A DNA stretch of 64,000 bases from Clostridia bacterium. Lineage in GTDB: Bacteria > Bacillota > Clostridia > Oscillospirales > CAG-272. Both the position numbers and the translations under genes were made by a program. Numbering within the stretch: the first letter of the stretch is position 1; each line of letters starts with the position of its first letter. The DNA is taken from positions 80,183-144,182 of the forward strand of contig JAFTXZ010000011.1 of NCBI GenBank assembly GCA_017461385.1, written 5' to 3'. The notes under the pieces were generated by a model. That model searched no databases. It was not told where the DNA came from and worked only from the letters and a program-made list of their open reading frames with translations. This document shows, piece by piece, positions 16,003 through 25,457 of the stretch.

Positions 16003-17289
16003 ATGCTAAAGAATAAATCAGTTTCCTTAATTGGCTTTGGCAAGTCCAATCAAGCACTCTATTCCTATCTTAAGAAAAAAGGAATTGACCCGATAATTCG
16101 AGTGCCCACAGAATGTAATTTACCACAAAATGCAAAAGCGGTTGTCGGAGGGGATTACCTTGACGCACAGGAGGATTTTGTGTTTCGTTCCCCTGTGGTA
16201 AGACCGGATAAAATCAACACAAACGGCAGGATTTATACAGAAATCGGCTACTTTTTGGAAAATACAGGCGCTATAAAAATAGGCATAACAGGCTCAGACG
16301 GGAAAACAACTACCTCAAGCCTTATTTATGAAATGCTTCGTGCCCAAGGGCTAAACGCACACCTTGGTGGGAATATTGGCACGCCTCTTATTGATAAGCT
16401 TGACACCCTAAGAGAGAGTGATCTTTGCGTGGTGGAGCTTTCCAGCTTCCAGCTCTTTGACATAAAGCCAAGGCTTGATATTGGAATTATAACTAACATA
16501 AGTCAGAATCATTTGGATTGGCATCTTGATATGAATGAGTACGTAAGTGCCAAGAAGAACATTTTGACTAATGCAGAGCAAGTGGTTTTACCCTATGGGC
16601 TTTTTTCAAAAAAGCACCTCAAGGGCAAGAAAATAACCTACTTTTCCCTTGATAATTTAGAGCCCTATATGGAAAAGGGCGCAAGCTACGTTTATTTGAA
16701 GGACGACTATATTTACAGAAACGGAAAGCCCTTAATGAGGGCAAGTGAGCTTTGGCTAAGAGGACGCTTCAATTTGCTCAATTTCCTTTGTGCCACCTCT
16801 GCTTGCTTTGATTATGTGTCAGTGGATACGCTTCAGCTTGTGGCAAGGGAGTTTAAGGGAGTGGAGTGTCGTATGCAGACGGTTTGTACCCGAGATGGCA
16901 TTACCTTTATTGACTCCTCAATTGATTCAACACCTACAAGAACCCTTGCAACCCTTAGTGCCCTTGAGGCTGGTCGCGTGGTCATAATTTTAGGTGGCTA
17001 CGATAAGGGACTTGATTATTCGGTGCTTAAGGACGCACTTCTTAAGACAAGGGCAGTTGTGCTTTGTGGTGAGAATAAGGAAAAAATTCTCCCTCATATA
17101 AGGGAGCATAAAAGAATCATAATTACAAGCACTCTTAAGGAGGCAACCCAATCAGCGATTTATTGCGCTACAGATGGGGACTGCGTGGTTCTTTCCCCTG
17201 CCTCTGCAAGCTTTGATATGTTTGAAAACTATAAGGCGCGCTCACGTGCCTATCGACAAGCGATAAATGAAATTTTAGACAAAAAATAG
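16003..17289 (+). CDS. murD: UDP-N-acetylmuramoyl-L-alanine--D-glutamate ligase
   Basis: Adds D-glutamate to UDP-MurNAc-L-Ala with ATP, a cytoplasmic step of peptidoglycan synthesis. The 428-residue protein has an N-terminal Rossmann-like UDP-binding domain (SLIGFGKSNQALYSYL), the Mur-ligase P-loop GITGSDGKTTTS (residues about 95-105), the HLGGNIGTPL segment, NHLDWHLDMNEY (carbamylated-Lys region) and the C-terminal domain with DSSIDSTPTRTLATL and LILGG-type VIILGGYDKG. Length and order are normal for MurD. Its stop is 12 nt before an M42 peptidase gene and no terminator intervenes, so the two are in one transcript. Confidence 0.95.
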   Translation: MLKNKSVSLIGFGKSNQALYSYLKKKGIDPIIRVPTECNLPQNAKAVVGGDYLDAQEDFVFRSPVVRPDKINTNGRIYTEIGYFLENTGAIKIGITGSDGKTTTSSLIYEMLRAQGLNAHLGGNIGTPLIDKLDTLRESDLCVVELSSFQLFDIKPRLDIGIITNISQNHLDWHLDMNEYVSAKKNILTNAEQVVLPYGLFSKKHLKGKKITYFSLDNLEPYMEKGASYVYLKDDYIYRNGKPLMRASELWLRGRFNLLNFLCATSACFDYVSVDTLQLVAREFKGVECRMQTVCTRDGITFIDSSIDSTPTRTLATLSALEAGRVVIILGGYDKGLDYSVLKDALLKTRAVVLCGENKEKILPHIREHKRIIITSTLKEATQSAIYCATDGDCVVLSPASASFDMFENYKARSRAYRQAINEILDKK

Positions 17290-17301
17290 AAAGGAAGCAA
17301 A

Positions 17302-18327
17302 ATGACTCAGCTAAAAGAAAGACTAAGGGCTCTTTGTAGCATTTCAACCGTGTCAGGCTTTGAGCTTGCGCAGGGCTGTGTGCTAACAGATGAGGAAAAA
17401 GCCAGCCTTGACGAAATTAAGGTTGACAAAATGGGAAATTTAATCCTGGTTAAGAAATCTAAAAAGCAGGGCGCAAAAAAGCTAATGCTTGACGCCCATC
17501 TTGATATAATAGGCTTTATGGTTACCGAAATATGTGAAAAGGGCTTCTTAAGAGTAGTAAACATCGGTGGACTTGACACACGTGTTTTGCCTGCCACCCA
17601 CGTTACAATAAATGGTAAGGAAAAGTTGTTTGGCGTAATAACCTCAACACCACCTCACCTACGCACAGGCGAGTCCAAGGTGCCAAAAATCGAGGATTTA
17701 TTCATAGATACGGGTATGTCAAAGGAGAAGCTGGAGGAAATCGTTTCCATTGGCGATACAGCTTCATTTTCTCCAATCTTTACACCGCTTTTGAACAATT
17801 ACGTTAGTGGTGTGGGACTTGATGACAAATCCTGTGCTTGTGCGATTTTGGACTTTTTGTGCTCAGTAGATAGCGAAAAGCTAGAATACGACGTTTATGC
17901 AATTCTGTCCGTGCAGGAGGAGGTTGGACGTGGTGGACCTGCCCGTGTTGCCTTTGAGCTTGACCCGGATATTGCAATAATCACCGATGTGAATTTTGCA
18001 AAGCAGGAGGGCGTTTCCTCTGAGGAATCTATTCAGTGTGGTAAGGGACCAAGCGTAGATATTTCATCCCTGTGCGACAGACGCTTGACAAAAAACATAA
18101 TAAAGCTATTCAAGGAAAATAGCCTTGAGCATCAAATTATATGCGAGGCTGGCAGAACAGGCACAAATAACGAATGCATATCAATCAGTGCGCAGGGAAT
18201 AAGAACTGCAGTTTTGAGTCTTCCGCTAAAATCAATGCATACACCAAGCGAGGTTGTAAGGCTTGAGGACATAAAGGCTCTTTCAAGGGCGTTTGAGCTT
18301 ATCGCAACAGCAAAGGAGGAGCTATGA
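17302..18327 (+). CDS. M42 family aminopeptidase, paralogue 1
   Basis: M42 (glutamyl aminopeptidase/TET) enzymes are cytoplasmic dinuclear-metal aminopeptidases that form large tetrahedral dodecamers and trim peptides. This 341-residue member has the metal ligands and catalytic residues in order: DAHLDIIGF (about residues 64-72), the bridging Asp in GVGLDDKSCA (about 175), the Glu pair SVQEEVGRGGP (about 205), the Asp in IITDVNF (about 228), and MHTPSEVV near the end. ATG 17302 follows GAAAGGAAGC. It overlaps the next M42 gene by 4 nt (ATGA). Confidence 0.9.
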   Translation: MTQLKERLRALCSISTVSGFELAQGCVLTDEEKASLDEIKVDKMGNLILVKKSKKQGAKKLMLDAHLDIIGFMVTEICEKGFLRVVNIGGLDTRVLPATHVTINGKEKLFGVITSTPPHLRTGESKVPKIEDLFIDTGMSKEKLEEIVSIGDTASFSPIFTPLLNNYVSGVGLDDKSCACAILDFLCSVDSEKLEYDVYAILSVQEEVGRGGPARVAFELDPDIAIITDVNFAKQEGVSSEESIQCGKGPSVDISSLCDRRLTKNIIKLFKENSLEHQIICEAGRTGTNNECISISAQGIRTAVLSLPLKSMHTPSEVVRLEDIKALSRAFELIATAKEEL

Positions 18328-19376
18328 GGGAGCTTTTGAAACTAAACAAGGAGCTTTGTCTTTTGTTTGGACCAAGTGGCTACGAGGACAGAGTTTCACA
18401 AAGAATAAAGGAGCTAATTGCTCCATACAGGCTTGAAAATTCAGAGCTGTTTTCCGACAAGGTAGGAAACCTTTTCTACCATATTCCAAGGGAGAATGCC
18501 CCAAGGCTGATGATAAACGCCCACATGGACGAGGTTGGCTTTATGGTTACCTCAATAAACGAGGACGGCTCACTTAAATTTGGTGGAGTTGGTGGCTTTG
18601 ATAACATTATTTTGCCATCAAAAAGAGTCGTTTGCGAAAACGGTCTAAACGGTGTAATTCTATCTAAGCCAGTTCATCTTTTGTCAAAGAACGAAAGAAG
18701 CTCACCCGTTGAAATGGACTCCTTATGTATCGATATAGGCGCAGAAAGCAAAAAGGAAGCTGAGGAGCATGTGTCAATCGGTGATTACTTCACCTTTGAT
18801 TTACCCTATGTTGAGTTTGGCGAGGGACTTATTTGCTCAAAGGCGCTTGATGACCGACTAGGCTGTGCCGTAATGGTAAGGCTAATTATGGAAATTAAGG
18901 AAAAACACCTTGACGTTCCATACGATTTATATTTCGCCTTTACCTGCCGTGAGGAGCTGGGCTATTCTGCATGCTTTGGCGCTAGCGAAAGAATTAAGCC
19001 AGACTATGGAATTATCATCGAGTCAAAGGCTGTGTCCGACATATATGGTGTAGATGAGGAAAGACAGGTTGCCAGCCTTGGTGAGGGTGGCGTAATTTCC
19101 TACGCAGACCGTGGCACAATTTACTCAAGAGAGCTAATTGAGCATATAATGGCACTTTGCGACAAGAAGGAAATAAAATATCAGGTTAATAAATTCGTAT
19201 CTGGTGGAAACGATTCTGCTAATATTCAAAAAAGCGCAGGAGGCGCTAAGGTCAGCGTAATTTCCTCAGCATCAAGATATATTCATTCATCGTCCAACGT
19301 AATTCACAAAAATGATATGAAAAGCATTTACCAAGCCGTTTATGCAGTCTTGACTGATGAAAATCCACTTAAGTAA
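18324..19376 (+). CDS. M42 family aminopeptidase, paralogue 2
   Basis: A 350-residue M42 peptidase. Metal and active-site blocks: NAHMDEVGFMV (about 66), KALDDRLGCAV (about 176), TCREELGYSACFG (about 212) and IIESKAV. The last block reads IHSSSNVIH, where the family usually has a Glu or Val-Glu after the His, so metal coordination or specificity may differ from paralogues 1 and 3. It overlaps paralogue 1 by 4 nt and ends 10 nt before paralogue 3. Divergence from its neighbours is high enough that this is an old duplication rather than a recent tandem copy. Confidence 0.9.
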   Translation: MRELLKLNKELCLLFGPSGYEDRVSQRIKELIAPYRLENSELFSDKVGNLFYHIPRENAPRLMINAHMDEVGFMVTSINEDGSLKFGGVGGFDNIILPSKRVVCENGLNGVILSKPVHLLSKNERSSPVEMDSLCIDIGAESKKEAEEHVSIGDYFTFDLPYVEFGEGLICSKALDDRLGCAVMVRLIMEIKEKHLDVPYDLYFAFTCREELGYSACFGASERIKPDYGIIIESKAVSDIYGVDEERQVASLGEGGVISYADRGTIYSRELIEHIMALCDKKEIKYQVNKFVSGGNDSANIQKSAGGAKVSVISSASRYIHSSSNVIHKNDMKSIYQAVYAVLTDENPLK

Positions 19377-19386
19377 GGAGATAAAA

Positions 19387-20361
19387 ATGATAGATTTATT
19401 AAAAAAATTGATGCTTACCCCCTCTGTTTCTGGCAGAGAGGACAAAATAAGGGAGCTTATTAAGAAAGAGGTTGAGCCCTATGCAGATGAGGTCATAACC
19501 GACCCGCTAGGCAACCTGATTGTCCATAAGCGTGGCACAGGCAAAAGAATAATGCTTTGCGCTCACGTTGATGAGATAGGCTTCTTTGCAACCTATATTA
19601 CCGAAAAGGGACTTATAAAAATCAACCCAATCGGTGGAGTAAACCTGCTTTCTGCCTCCTATACCGAGGTGGTTTCAGAAAATGGCGTTTGCGGTATTTT
19701 AGTGCCAGATAAGGCAGGAGAAATGCCAAAGGCAGAGTCAATGTATATAGATATTGGCGCAAAGAGCAAAAAGCAAGCAGAGAGTAAGGTTAAGCTTGGG
19801 GACTTCTTTGTAGTTAAGCCAAGCATAAAAAGGTTAATGAATCAAAGATACGTTGGCAGACCCTTTGATGACAGAGTGGGCTGTGCAATTTTGATTGAGG
19901 CACTTAAGCAGGTTGAGAGTGAAAACGACCTTTACTTCGTATTCTCCGTACAGGAGGAGGTAGGGGCAAGAGGCGCAAGACCTGCTGCCTATACAATAAA
20001 GCCGGATATAGGAATAGCCCTTGACGTAACGGGCACAGGAGACAGACCAGGCTCAAAGCCAATGGCAGTAAAGCTTGGTGGTGGCTGTACAATTAAGCTT
20101 AAGGATTCTGGCGTAATCTGCTCCCCTGAGCTGGTTAAGTCAATGCAAAAAATCGCCGAGGACAACGGAGTTAAGTATCAAAACGAGATTCTTTTGTACG
20201 GTGGCACCGATGCATCTGCTATGCAGTCTGCAGGCAGTGGCGCACAGGCAGGCGCGATTTCAATTCCTAGCACAAACATTCACTCAAGCGTTGAGATGAT
20301 TGACCTAAATGACGTAAAGGAGGCAGTAAAGCTAACTGTAGCAATTGCTAAGGAGCTTTAA
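19387..20361 (+). CDS. M42 family aminopeptidase, paralogue 3
   Basis: A 324-residue M42 peptidase with CAHVDEIGFFAT (about 58), RPFDDRVGCAIL (about 160), SVQEEVGARGARPAA (about 190), ALDVTGTGD and the C-terminal IHSSVEMIDL. All five expected metal or catalytic positions look intact. I start at ATG 19387, which has AAGGAG at the right spacing; the in-frame ATG at 19357 lies inside the upstream gene. Three consecutive M42 genes in one operon suggest either different specificities or mixed-subunit TET-type particles. Confidence 0.9.
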   Translation: MIDLLKKLMLTPSVSGREDKIRELIKKEVEPYADEVITDPLGNLIVHKRGTGKRIMLCAHVDEIGFFATYITEKGLIKINPIGGVNLLSASYTEVVSENGVCGILVPDKAGEMPKAESMYIDIGAKSKKQAESKVKLGDFFVVKPSIKRLMNQRYVGRPFDDRVGCAILIEALKQVESENDLYFVFSVQEEVGARGARPAAYTIKPDIGIALDVTGTGDRPGSKPMAVKLGGGCTIKLKDSGVICSPELVKSMQKIAEDNGVKYQNEILLYGGTDASAMQSAGSGAQAGAISIPSTNIHSSVEMIDLNDVKEAVKLTVAIAKEL

Positions 20362-20367
20362 GAAAAT

Positions 20368-20988
20368 ATGAAAAGAGCTTTAACATTTATTCTTGCACTT
20401 ACCTTGTGCTTAGCCTGTCTGGTTGGCTGTAGCTGTAACAATCAGGACGATACACCAAGCGGAATGAAGCTTGCTTCAAGCACAAGCCACTATAAGCTAT
20501 ACGTGCCGGAGGGCTGGCAAATAAACCACTCAAACGGCCCCGTTACCTCTGCACAGGTAAGCGACACGGATATATCAAACGTATATGTAACTATGTATAG
20601 TGCCAGTGCTGAGTTCAAAACTCACGAGGACTATATTGAACTTTTGAAGAAGCAATTTGAGGATGCTGGCTACAAGGACGTTCAATTCAAGGAAAACGGA
20701 GTTGATAGCAAGCTGGGCGAGAGATATAGCACAACCGATGAGCAGGGTAACAAAAAAATGCCATACAACGCAAAGGACTATGTTGTTACAGCTAAAATAG
20801 CAGGCAACTACTATAAGTACCATATTGCGCTTGCACTACACGGCGGTGTTTTCTACTACGTACAATTTACCTTCCCACAGGATAACTATGGTACGGACTA
20901 CTCAAAGATTGAGGACGTAAGCTTTAATGCATACACAAATCACAAGGCAACGCTTGAGCAAATACTTTCAGCTTTTAAGATATCATGA
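20368..20988 (+). CDS. Small lipoprotein of unknown function
   Basis: A 206-residue lipoprotein with lipobox LVGC (Cys about residue 21) and a short linker. It carries one domain of about 150 residues beginning SSTSHYKLYVPEGWQI, a pattern seen in PsbP-like or DUF1795-type secreted domains. No catalytic motif is visible. It starts 6 nt after the third M42 gene and overlaps the cysteine desulfurase gene by 4 nt, so it belongs to the same operon although its neighbours are cytoplasmic enzymes. The ribosome binding site overlaps the end of the M42 gene (AAGGAG). Confidence 0.7.
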   Translation: MKRALTFILALTLCLACLVGCSCNNQDDTPSGMKLASSTSHYKLYVPEGWQINHSNGPVTSAQVSDTDISNVYVTMYSASAEFKTHEDYIELLKKQFEDAGYKDVQFKENGVDSKLGERYSTTDEQGNKKMPYNAKDYVVTAKIAGNYYKYHIALALHGGVFYYVQFTFPQDNYGTDYSKIEDVSFNAYTNHKATLEQILSAFKIS

Positions 20989-22148
20989 CAGAGGTATATT
21001 TAGACAACAGTGCTACTACGAAAATGTCCAAAAGAGCAACGGAGAAAATGCTTTCTGTAATCGAAAGCACCTATGGAAATCCCTCCTCACTGCATAAAAA
21101 GGGACTGGATAGTGAGCACGTAATAAGCGAGGCAAGAGAAATAATTCTTAGCTCACTGGGAATAGCAAGAGGCACAAAAAGCGAGCTTATCTTTTGCTCC
21201 TCAGGAACTGAGGCAAATAACCTTGCCATATTTGGCACCGTCTTTGCTAAGAAAAGACAGGGCAATGAAAAAATTTTAACAACAAGAGGCGAGCACTCCT
21301 CGGTTGAGGAGCCACTTACGTATCTTGAGGGACTTGGTTACAAAATCGTAAGAATTCCTACAGAGGGTGGTAAGCTTGACCTTGAGGCAGTAAGAGAAAA
21401 TGCCAAGGGTGTAATTCTTTGTACCTTCATGCACGTAAATAACGAAACAGGTGCAGAGTACGACCTGAAAAGCGCCTTTGATATAGTAAGAGAGCAATCC
21501 CCGGGCGTGGTTTGCCATGCAGACTGCGTTCAATCCTATCTAAAGACAAGCCTTAGCCCAAAAGCTATTGGCGCCGACCTTTTGAGTATAAGTGGGCACA
21601 AGGTAAACGGACCAAAGGGTGTAGGCGCACTTTACGTAAGACCTGAGATAGTAAAGGCAAAAAAGCTTGTTCCTGTTACTTTAGGCGGTGGACAGGAGGG
21701 CAATTTCCGTTCAGGCACAGAAAACGTTTATGGCATTTCTGCCTTTGGCGAGGCTGTGCGTGAGCATTGCGAGTGCCTGAAAAGTGAGCTTGAGGGAATG
21801 AAGGAGATTAAAGCCTACCTGATAGACAAGCTTTCAAAAATGGAGGGCATTTCTCTGAATTTACCAGAAAAAAGCGCACCTCATATACTCAATATAGAGG
21901 TCAAGGGGATAAGAAGCGAAACAACGCTTCACTACCTTTCATCAAGGGGAGTTTTCGTTTCCAGCGGAAGCGCATGCTCCTCAAATTCAAGCAAGGGACA
22001 TAGCAGGGCGCTGGTGTCCTTTGGACTGCGACCATACCAAATTGACAGTGCAATAAGAATTTCACTGTGTCCCCAAACCACTAAAGAGGACGCAGACGCA
22101 CTCATAGATGGATTAGCAGAGGCAATTAAACGATTAGCAAGGCGATAA
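20985..22148 (+). CDS. Cysteine desulfurase, NifS/IscS type
   Basis: A PLP enzyme that takes sulfur from cysteine for Fe-S clusters or thionucleosides. The 387-residue protein begins with the family signature VYLDNSATTKMS and has the PLP lysine in SISGHKVNGPKG (about residue 206). The persulfide-forming Cys lies in SSGSACSSNSSKGHS (about residue 330). The flexible loop with a SACSS core and the C-terminal LRPYQIDSAIRISL fit group I NifS/IscS-like enzymes. It is last in the murD-M42-lipoprotein operon, overlapping the lipoprotein gene by 4 nt. No IscU or ThiI partner is in the window, so its acceptor is unknown. Confidence 0.92.
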   Translation: MTEVYLDNSATTKMSKRATEKMLSVIESTYGNPSSLHKKGLDSEHVISEAREIILSSLGIARGTKSELIFCSSGTEANNLAIFGTVFAKKRQGNEKILTTRGEHSSVEEPLTYLEGLGYKIVRIPTEGGKLDLEAVRENAKGVILCTFMHVNNETGAEYDLKSAFDIVREQSPGVVCHADCVQSYLKTSLSPKAIGADLLSISGHKVNGPKGVGALYVRPEIVKAKKLVPVTLGGGQEGNFRSGTENVYGISAFGEAVREHCECLKSELEGMKEIKAYLIDKLSKMEGISLNLPEKSAPHILNIEVKGIRSETTLHYLSSRGVFVSSGSACSSNSSKGHSRALVSFGLRPYQIDSAIRISLCPQTTKEDADALIDGLAEAIKRLARR

Positions 22149-22164
22149 GAGGTTTATACATAAA

Positions 22165-22488
22165 ATGAATTTTGAGATTTTACTTGACGGAATAAAAGCG
22201 ATATTTCAGGGGGACGGGTGGAAAATGCCCGTTATGTGGATTATAGGCGGAGTGCTTATTTTCCTGGCAATCAAGAAGGAAATGGAGCCAACGCTCCTAC
22301 TTCCAATGGGCTTTGGCGCGATTTAGGTAAATCTGCCATTCTCAGGTGCATCAGTTATAGACCACCTGTTCTCAAGGAAAAAGATAAACCCAATGATATT
22401 CATTTTCATTGTAACAGGCGTAATTATTCTTGTTGTTTTAATCCTGAACACAACCGTTGAGGTTATAGCAAACAAAAGAAAGAAATAA
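22165..22488 (+). pseudogene. Remnant of a sodium-pumping decarboxylase beta subunit (oadB-like)
   Basis: From ATG 22165 the frame reads MNFEILLDGIKAIFQGDGWK and then MPVMWIIGGVLIFLAIKKEM, ending EPTLLLPMGFGAI. This is the recognisable N-terminus of OadB/GcdB-type subunits. It meets a TAG at 22324, then continues in the same frame with VNLPFSGA, which is exactly what follows in intact homologues. After about 15 more residues it jumps to a single hydrophobic helix and a basic tail and stops at 22486. Normal OadB is more than 350 residues with many helices, so most of the gene is deleted. I call it a decayed remnant with a nonsense codon and a large internal loss. Confidence 0.7.
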
Positions 22489-22493
22489 AAATC

Positions 22494-22528
22494 AGCCCTA
22501 AGAAAATCCACTTGACTTTCTTAGGGCT
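22494..22528 (+). terminator. Hairpin after the oadB remnant
   Basis: AGCCCTAAGAAA and TTTCTTAGGGCT form a 12-bp stem. Only TAGCTAC follows, with no T-run, so it is a weak terminator or an mRNA-stabilising hairpin ahead of the phosphatase gene. Confidence 0.5.
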
Positions 22529-22549
22529 TAGCTACAAAAGGAGTAAAAA

Positions 22550-23857
22550 ATGAAAAAAGGTGTAACACTTTTTCTTGCATTATCTCTTTTATTGATTTTA
22601 TGCTTTGCCTTCACCTCCTGCGAAAGCACGGTTAGTGAAAAAATAGAGCTTCAGACCTATAAGGTAGTCATTCCGCTTGAGGCAACCACCACGGAGGAAT
22701 ATTGCGCAGAGAATTTTGTCTTAGCTCTTGAGGAAAGGCTAGGGGTTAAGCTGGAAATTATAAGAGATGATATGCCACAGACCGAGAAGGAAATCCTAAT
22801 CGGCAATACCAAGCGTGAGGAGTCTAACACCAGAGATGTTGAAATGGGAAAATATCAGCTTTTCCTAATCGACTCCAAAATAGTAATTAAGGGAAGTGGC
22901 ATTTATATAGGTGGTGGCGCAGGTGCTCTCTTAAACTACCACCTTGAAAAAACAGATGAGGGAATTTTTCTTAAGAATATGCCCACAACTGACAAAAATC
23001 GTACCTTTTATTTTGAGAGCAAGGCTCAAGACGTTGTCTTTATGATAGGGGACGGAATGGGTCATAACCACATAAAAATGGCTGAATGGGATAGCCTTGA
23101 CCATTTTGTGGCACAGGATTTTCCAAGGGTGGGCGAGGTAATTACTCAATCCCAATCTGTAATTGATGGCGAGGCAGAATATACGGATAGCTCAGCCTCA
23201 GCTACAGCCATGTCAACTGGAACAAAAACCTTGAATGGCTATATCGGTATCGACAAGAACAAAGGGAAGCTCTTAAACATAAGAGAGCTAGCTCACCTAA
23301 GTGGTGCAAAAACAGGAGTTCTAACAACAGATGCTCTGACAGGCGCTACCCCCTGTGGCTATCTTTGTCATCTTGATTCAAGATATGACGACGAGGCTCT
23401 TTTTGCTCAAATTCAGGATTTGATAGAAAATAGACAGGTTGATTTTCTTGCAGGCGAGGTCGACAACGAGCTTACTGATAAAGCCAAGGAGGCGCTACAT
23501 AGCTTCACGGGTGCAGATAGCTTTTTCCTAATGATAGAGGAAGCACATATTGATAAGGCTTCTCACGAAAAGAATATGCGTAGAGCAATAAATAGCGTAA
23601 TTCGCTATAATGACGTAATTGAGTACGTGGCACAATTTACCTTTATGCACCCGGAAACCATGCTGATTGTTACGGCAGACCACGAAACAGGTGGAATCAC
23701 CGGAAGCGACGAGGTGGATTTCTATGCGTTTACAACAAGCAACCACACGAATGCAAACGTGCCATACTTTGCTTTGGGTGCAGGAGTGGACTACATTCCT
23801 TACGAGATTGACAATACCTACTTCTTTGACCTTTGCAAATCTGCCTTCGAGGATTGA
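22550..23857 (+). CDS. Alkaline phosphatase family lipoprotein
   Basis: A 435-residue lipoprotein (lipobox FTSC, Cys about 24). An N-terminal stretch of about 130 residues resembles the carbohydrate-associated beta-rich leader seen before some hydrolases (AENFVLALEERLGV...EKEILIGNT). It is followed by a PhoA-type alkaline phosphatase: metal-ligand DVVFMIGDGMG (about 163), the nucleophile Ser in TDSSASATAMSTG (about 213), MIEEAHIDKASH and the C-terminal TADHETGG. It would release phosphate from esters at the cell surface. ATG 22550 follows AAAAGGAG. No PhoB-type operator could be recognised upstream. Confidence 0.88.
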   Translation: MKKGVTLFLALSLLLILCFAFTSCESTVSEKIELQTYKVVIPLEATTTEEYCAENFVLALEERLGVKLEIIRDDMPQTEKEILIGNTKREESNTRDVEMGKYQLFLIDSKIVIKGSGIYIGGGAGALLNYHLEKTDEGIFLKNMPTTDKNRTFYFESKAQDVVFMIGDGMGHNHIKMAEWDSLDHFVAQDFPRVGEVITQSQSVIDGEAEYTDSSASATAMSTGTKTLNGYIGIDKNKGKLLNIRELAHLSGAKTGVLTTDALTGATPCGYLCHLDSRYDDEALFAQIQDLIENRQVDFLAGEVDNELTDKAKEALHSFTGADSFFLMIEEAHIDKASHEKNMRRAINSVIRYNDVIEYVAQFTFMHPETMLIVTADHETGGITGSDEVDFYAFTTSNHTNANVPYFALGAGVDYIPYEIDNTYFFDLCKSAFED

Positions 23858-23884
23858 TTTTTCAATAAATCTATAAAAAAGGTA

Positions 23885-23913
23885 TTGCAAAAGCAAGGGG
23901 TATGAAATATAAT
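23885..23913 (+). promoter_or_regulatory. Promoter of icd
   Basis: TTGCAA at 23885, 17-nt spacer, TATAAT at 23908. Confidence 0.65.
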
Positions 23914-23945
23914 ATTTGTATAAATTCAGACACAGGAGTAAGCAG

Positions 23946-25163
23946 ATGGAAAAAATAAAGATGACAACCCCACTTGTTGAAATGGACGGGGACGAAATGA
24001 CAAGGGTTATTTGGAGAATGATAAAGGATGAATTACTTTATCCCTTCGTTGACCTAAAGACAGAATATTACGACCTAGGCTTAGTGGAAAGAGAAAGAAC
24101 AAAGGACAAGGTTACCTTTGATTCAGCTTATGCGAATAAAAAATATGGCGTAAGCGTAAAGTGTGCAACAATCACACCAAACAAGCAAAGGGTAGAGGAA
24201 TATAATCTTAGCGAAATGTGGAAAAGCCCTAATGGCACAATCCGTGCAATTCTTGACGGTACAGTTTTTAGAGCGCCAATTCTAATTGACTCAATTAAGC
24301 CGGTAGTTCGCAACTGGAAAAAGCCAATTACAATTGCCCGTCATGCCTACGGCGACGTATATAAGGCAACTGAATATCGCACCGAGACAGAGGGCAAGGC
24401 AGAGCTGGTTTTCACTGACAAAAACGGTGAGGAAAGGTTCCGTCAAACAATCTATGATTTTGAGTGCCCGGGCGTTTTGCAGGGACAGTACAATAAGGAT
24501 TCCTCAATTCGTTCCTTTGCTCATTCCTGCTTCAATTACGCAATCTCCACAAAGCAGGATTTGTGGTTCTCAACCAAGGACACAATCTCAAAGCAATATG
24601 ACCAAACCTTCAAGCTAATATTCCAAGAAATATACGAGGAATGCTATAAGGCAAAATTTGAGGAATTAGGAATTACCTATTTCTACACCCTAATTGACGA
24701 TGCAGTTGCAAGAGTAATCCGTTCTGAGGGTGGATATATCTGGGCTTGTAAAAACTATGACGGCGACGTTATGTCCGATATGGTTTCAACAGCCTTTGGC
24801 TCTCTTGCTATGATGACCTCGGTTCTTGTTTCTCCAGACGGAAACTATGAATATGAGGCAGCTCACGGCACAGTAACAAGACACTACTATCGTTACCTAA
24901 AGGGTGAGGAAACCTCAACTAATCCAATGGCAACGATTTATGCGTGGAGTGGTGCGCTTCGCAAAAGAGGAGAGCTTGACAATCTCTCTGATCTTGTTGA
25001 CTTCGCAAATAAGCTAGAGGAAGCCTGCATTGACACCTTAAACGACGGTATAATGACAAAGGATTTAGTAGGACTTGTTTCCGAGGGAACAAAGGCAACA
25101 GCTGTAAACACCTTAACCTTCATTAAGGAAATTCGCACACGCCTCGAGCAAAAGCTAGCCTAA
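23946..25163 (+). CDS. icd: NADP-dependent isocitrate dehydrogenase (eukaryotic-like type)
   Basis: Oxidatively decarboxylates isocitrate to 2-oxoglutarate with NADP, linking citrate metabolism to glutamate supply. The 405-residue protein starts [23 protein letters not shown]. It contains the substrate-binding [19 protein letters not shown] and [11 protein letters not shown] segments, the metal-binding DD of [10 protein letters not shown] and [21 protein letters not shown], and the NADP region [13 protein letters not shown]. This is the homodimeric subfamily shared with eukaryotes and some bacteria, distinct from E. coli Icd. ATG 23946 has CAGGAG upstream; the in-frame ATG 23916 does not. It has its own promoter and terminator. 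Confidence 0.95.
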   Translation: MEKIKMTTPLVEMDGDEMTRVIWRMIKDELLYPFVDLKTEYYDLGLVERERTKDKVTFDSAYANKKYGVSVKCATITPNKQRVEEYNLSEMWKSPNGTIRAILDGTVFRAPILIDSIKPVVRNWKKPITIARHAYGDVYKATEYRTETEGKAELVFTDKNGEERFRQTIYDFECPGVLQGQYNKDSSIRSFAHSCFNYAISTKQDLWFSTKDTISKQYDQTFKLIFQEIYEECYKAKFEELGITYFYTLIDDAVARVIRSEGGYIWACKNYDGDVMSDMVSTAFGSLAMMTSVLVSPDGNYEYEAAHGTVTRHYYRYLKGEETSTNPMATIYAWSGALRKRGELDNLSDLVDFANKLEEACIDTLNDGIMTKDLVGLVSEGTKATAVNTLTFIKEIRTRLEQKLA

Positions 25164-25208
25164 TTCCTAAGCAAGCCTGGCTAAAAACCAAATACAAAAT
25201 AGCATAAC

Positions 25209-25240
25209 AAAAGCCCTTGCTTTTTCAGCAAGGGCTTTTT
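25209..25240 (+). terminator. Terminator of icd
   Basis: AAAGCCCTTGC and GCAAGGGCTTT stem, 7-nt loop, T-run. Confidence 0.88.
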
Positions 25241-25331
25241 ATACACAAACCGTATCTCAAATCAAGGCTCAAGAGCAAACCACAGGGTGATAAATCACGA
25301 TAAGCCACACATTCTTAAAATAGGCCTATTC

Positions 25332-25355
25332 CAATGTACCAAAAATGGTACATTG
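25332..25355. repeat. TGTACC palindrome, copy 2
   Basis: Arms CAATGTACC and GGTACATTG around AAAAAT; identical core to the copies at 6234, 25405 and 51316. Confidence 0.8.
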
Positions 25356-25404
25356 AAGCCACTTTTTAATAAACATAAAGAAAAGTATAATTCCCACAAA
25401 AAAG

Positions 25405-25428
25405 CAATGTACCAAAAATGGTACATTG
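25405..25428. repeat. TGTACC palindrome, copy 3
   Basis: Same 24-nt inverted repeat, only 73 nt after copy 2 and in the same non-coding stretch. A T-rich tail follows, as in the other copies. Confidence 0.8.
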
Positions 25429-25457
25429 ACCCCCTATTTTTTCAAAACATTGGCTGA

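Noticed and set aside
22218-22460. 80-codon plus-strand frame
   Set aside because: Out of frame with the recognisable OadB sequence at 22165-22488, and has no ribosome binding site.
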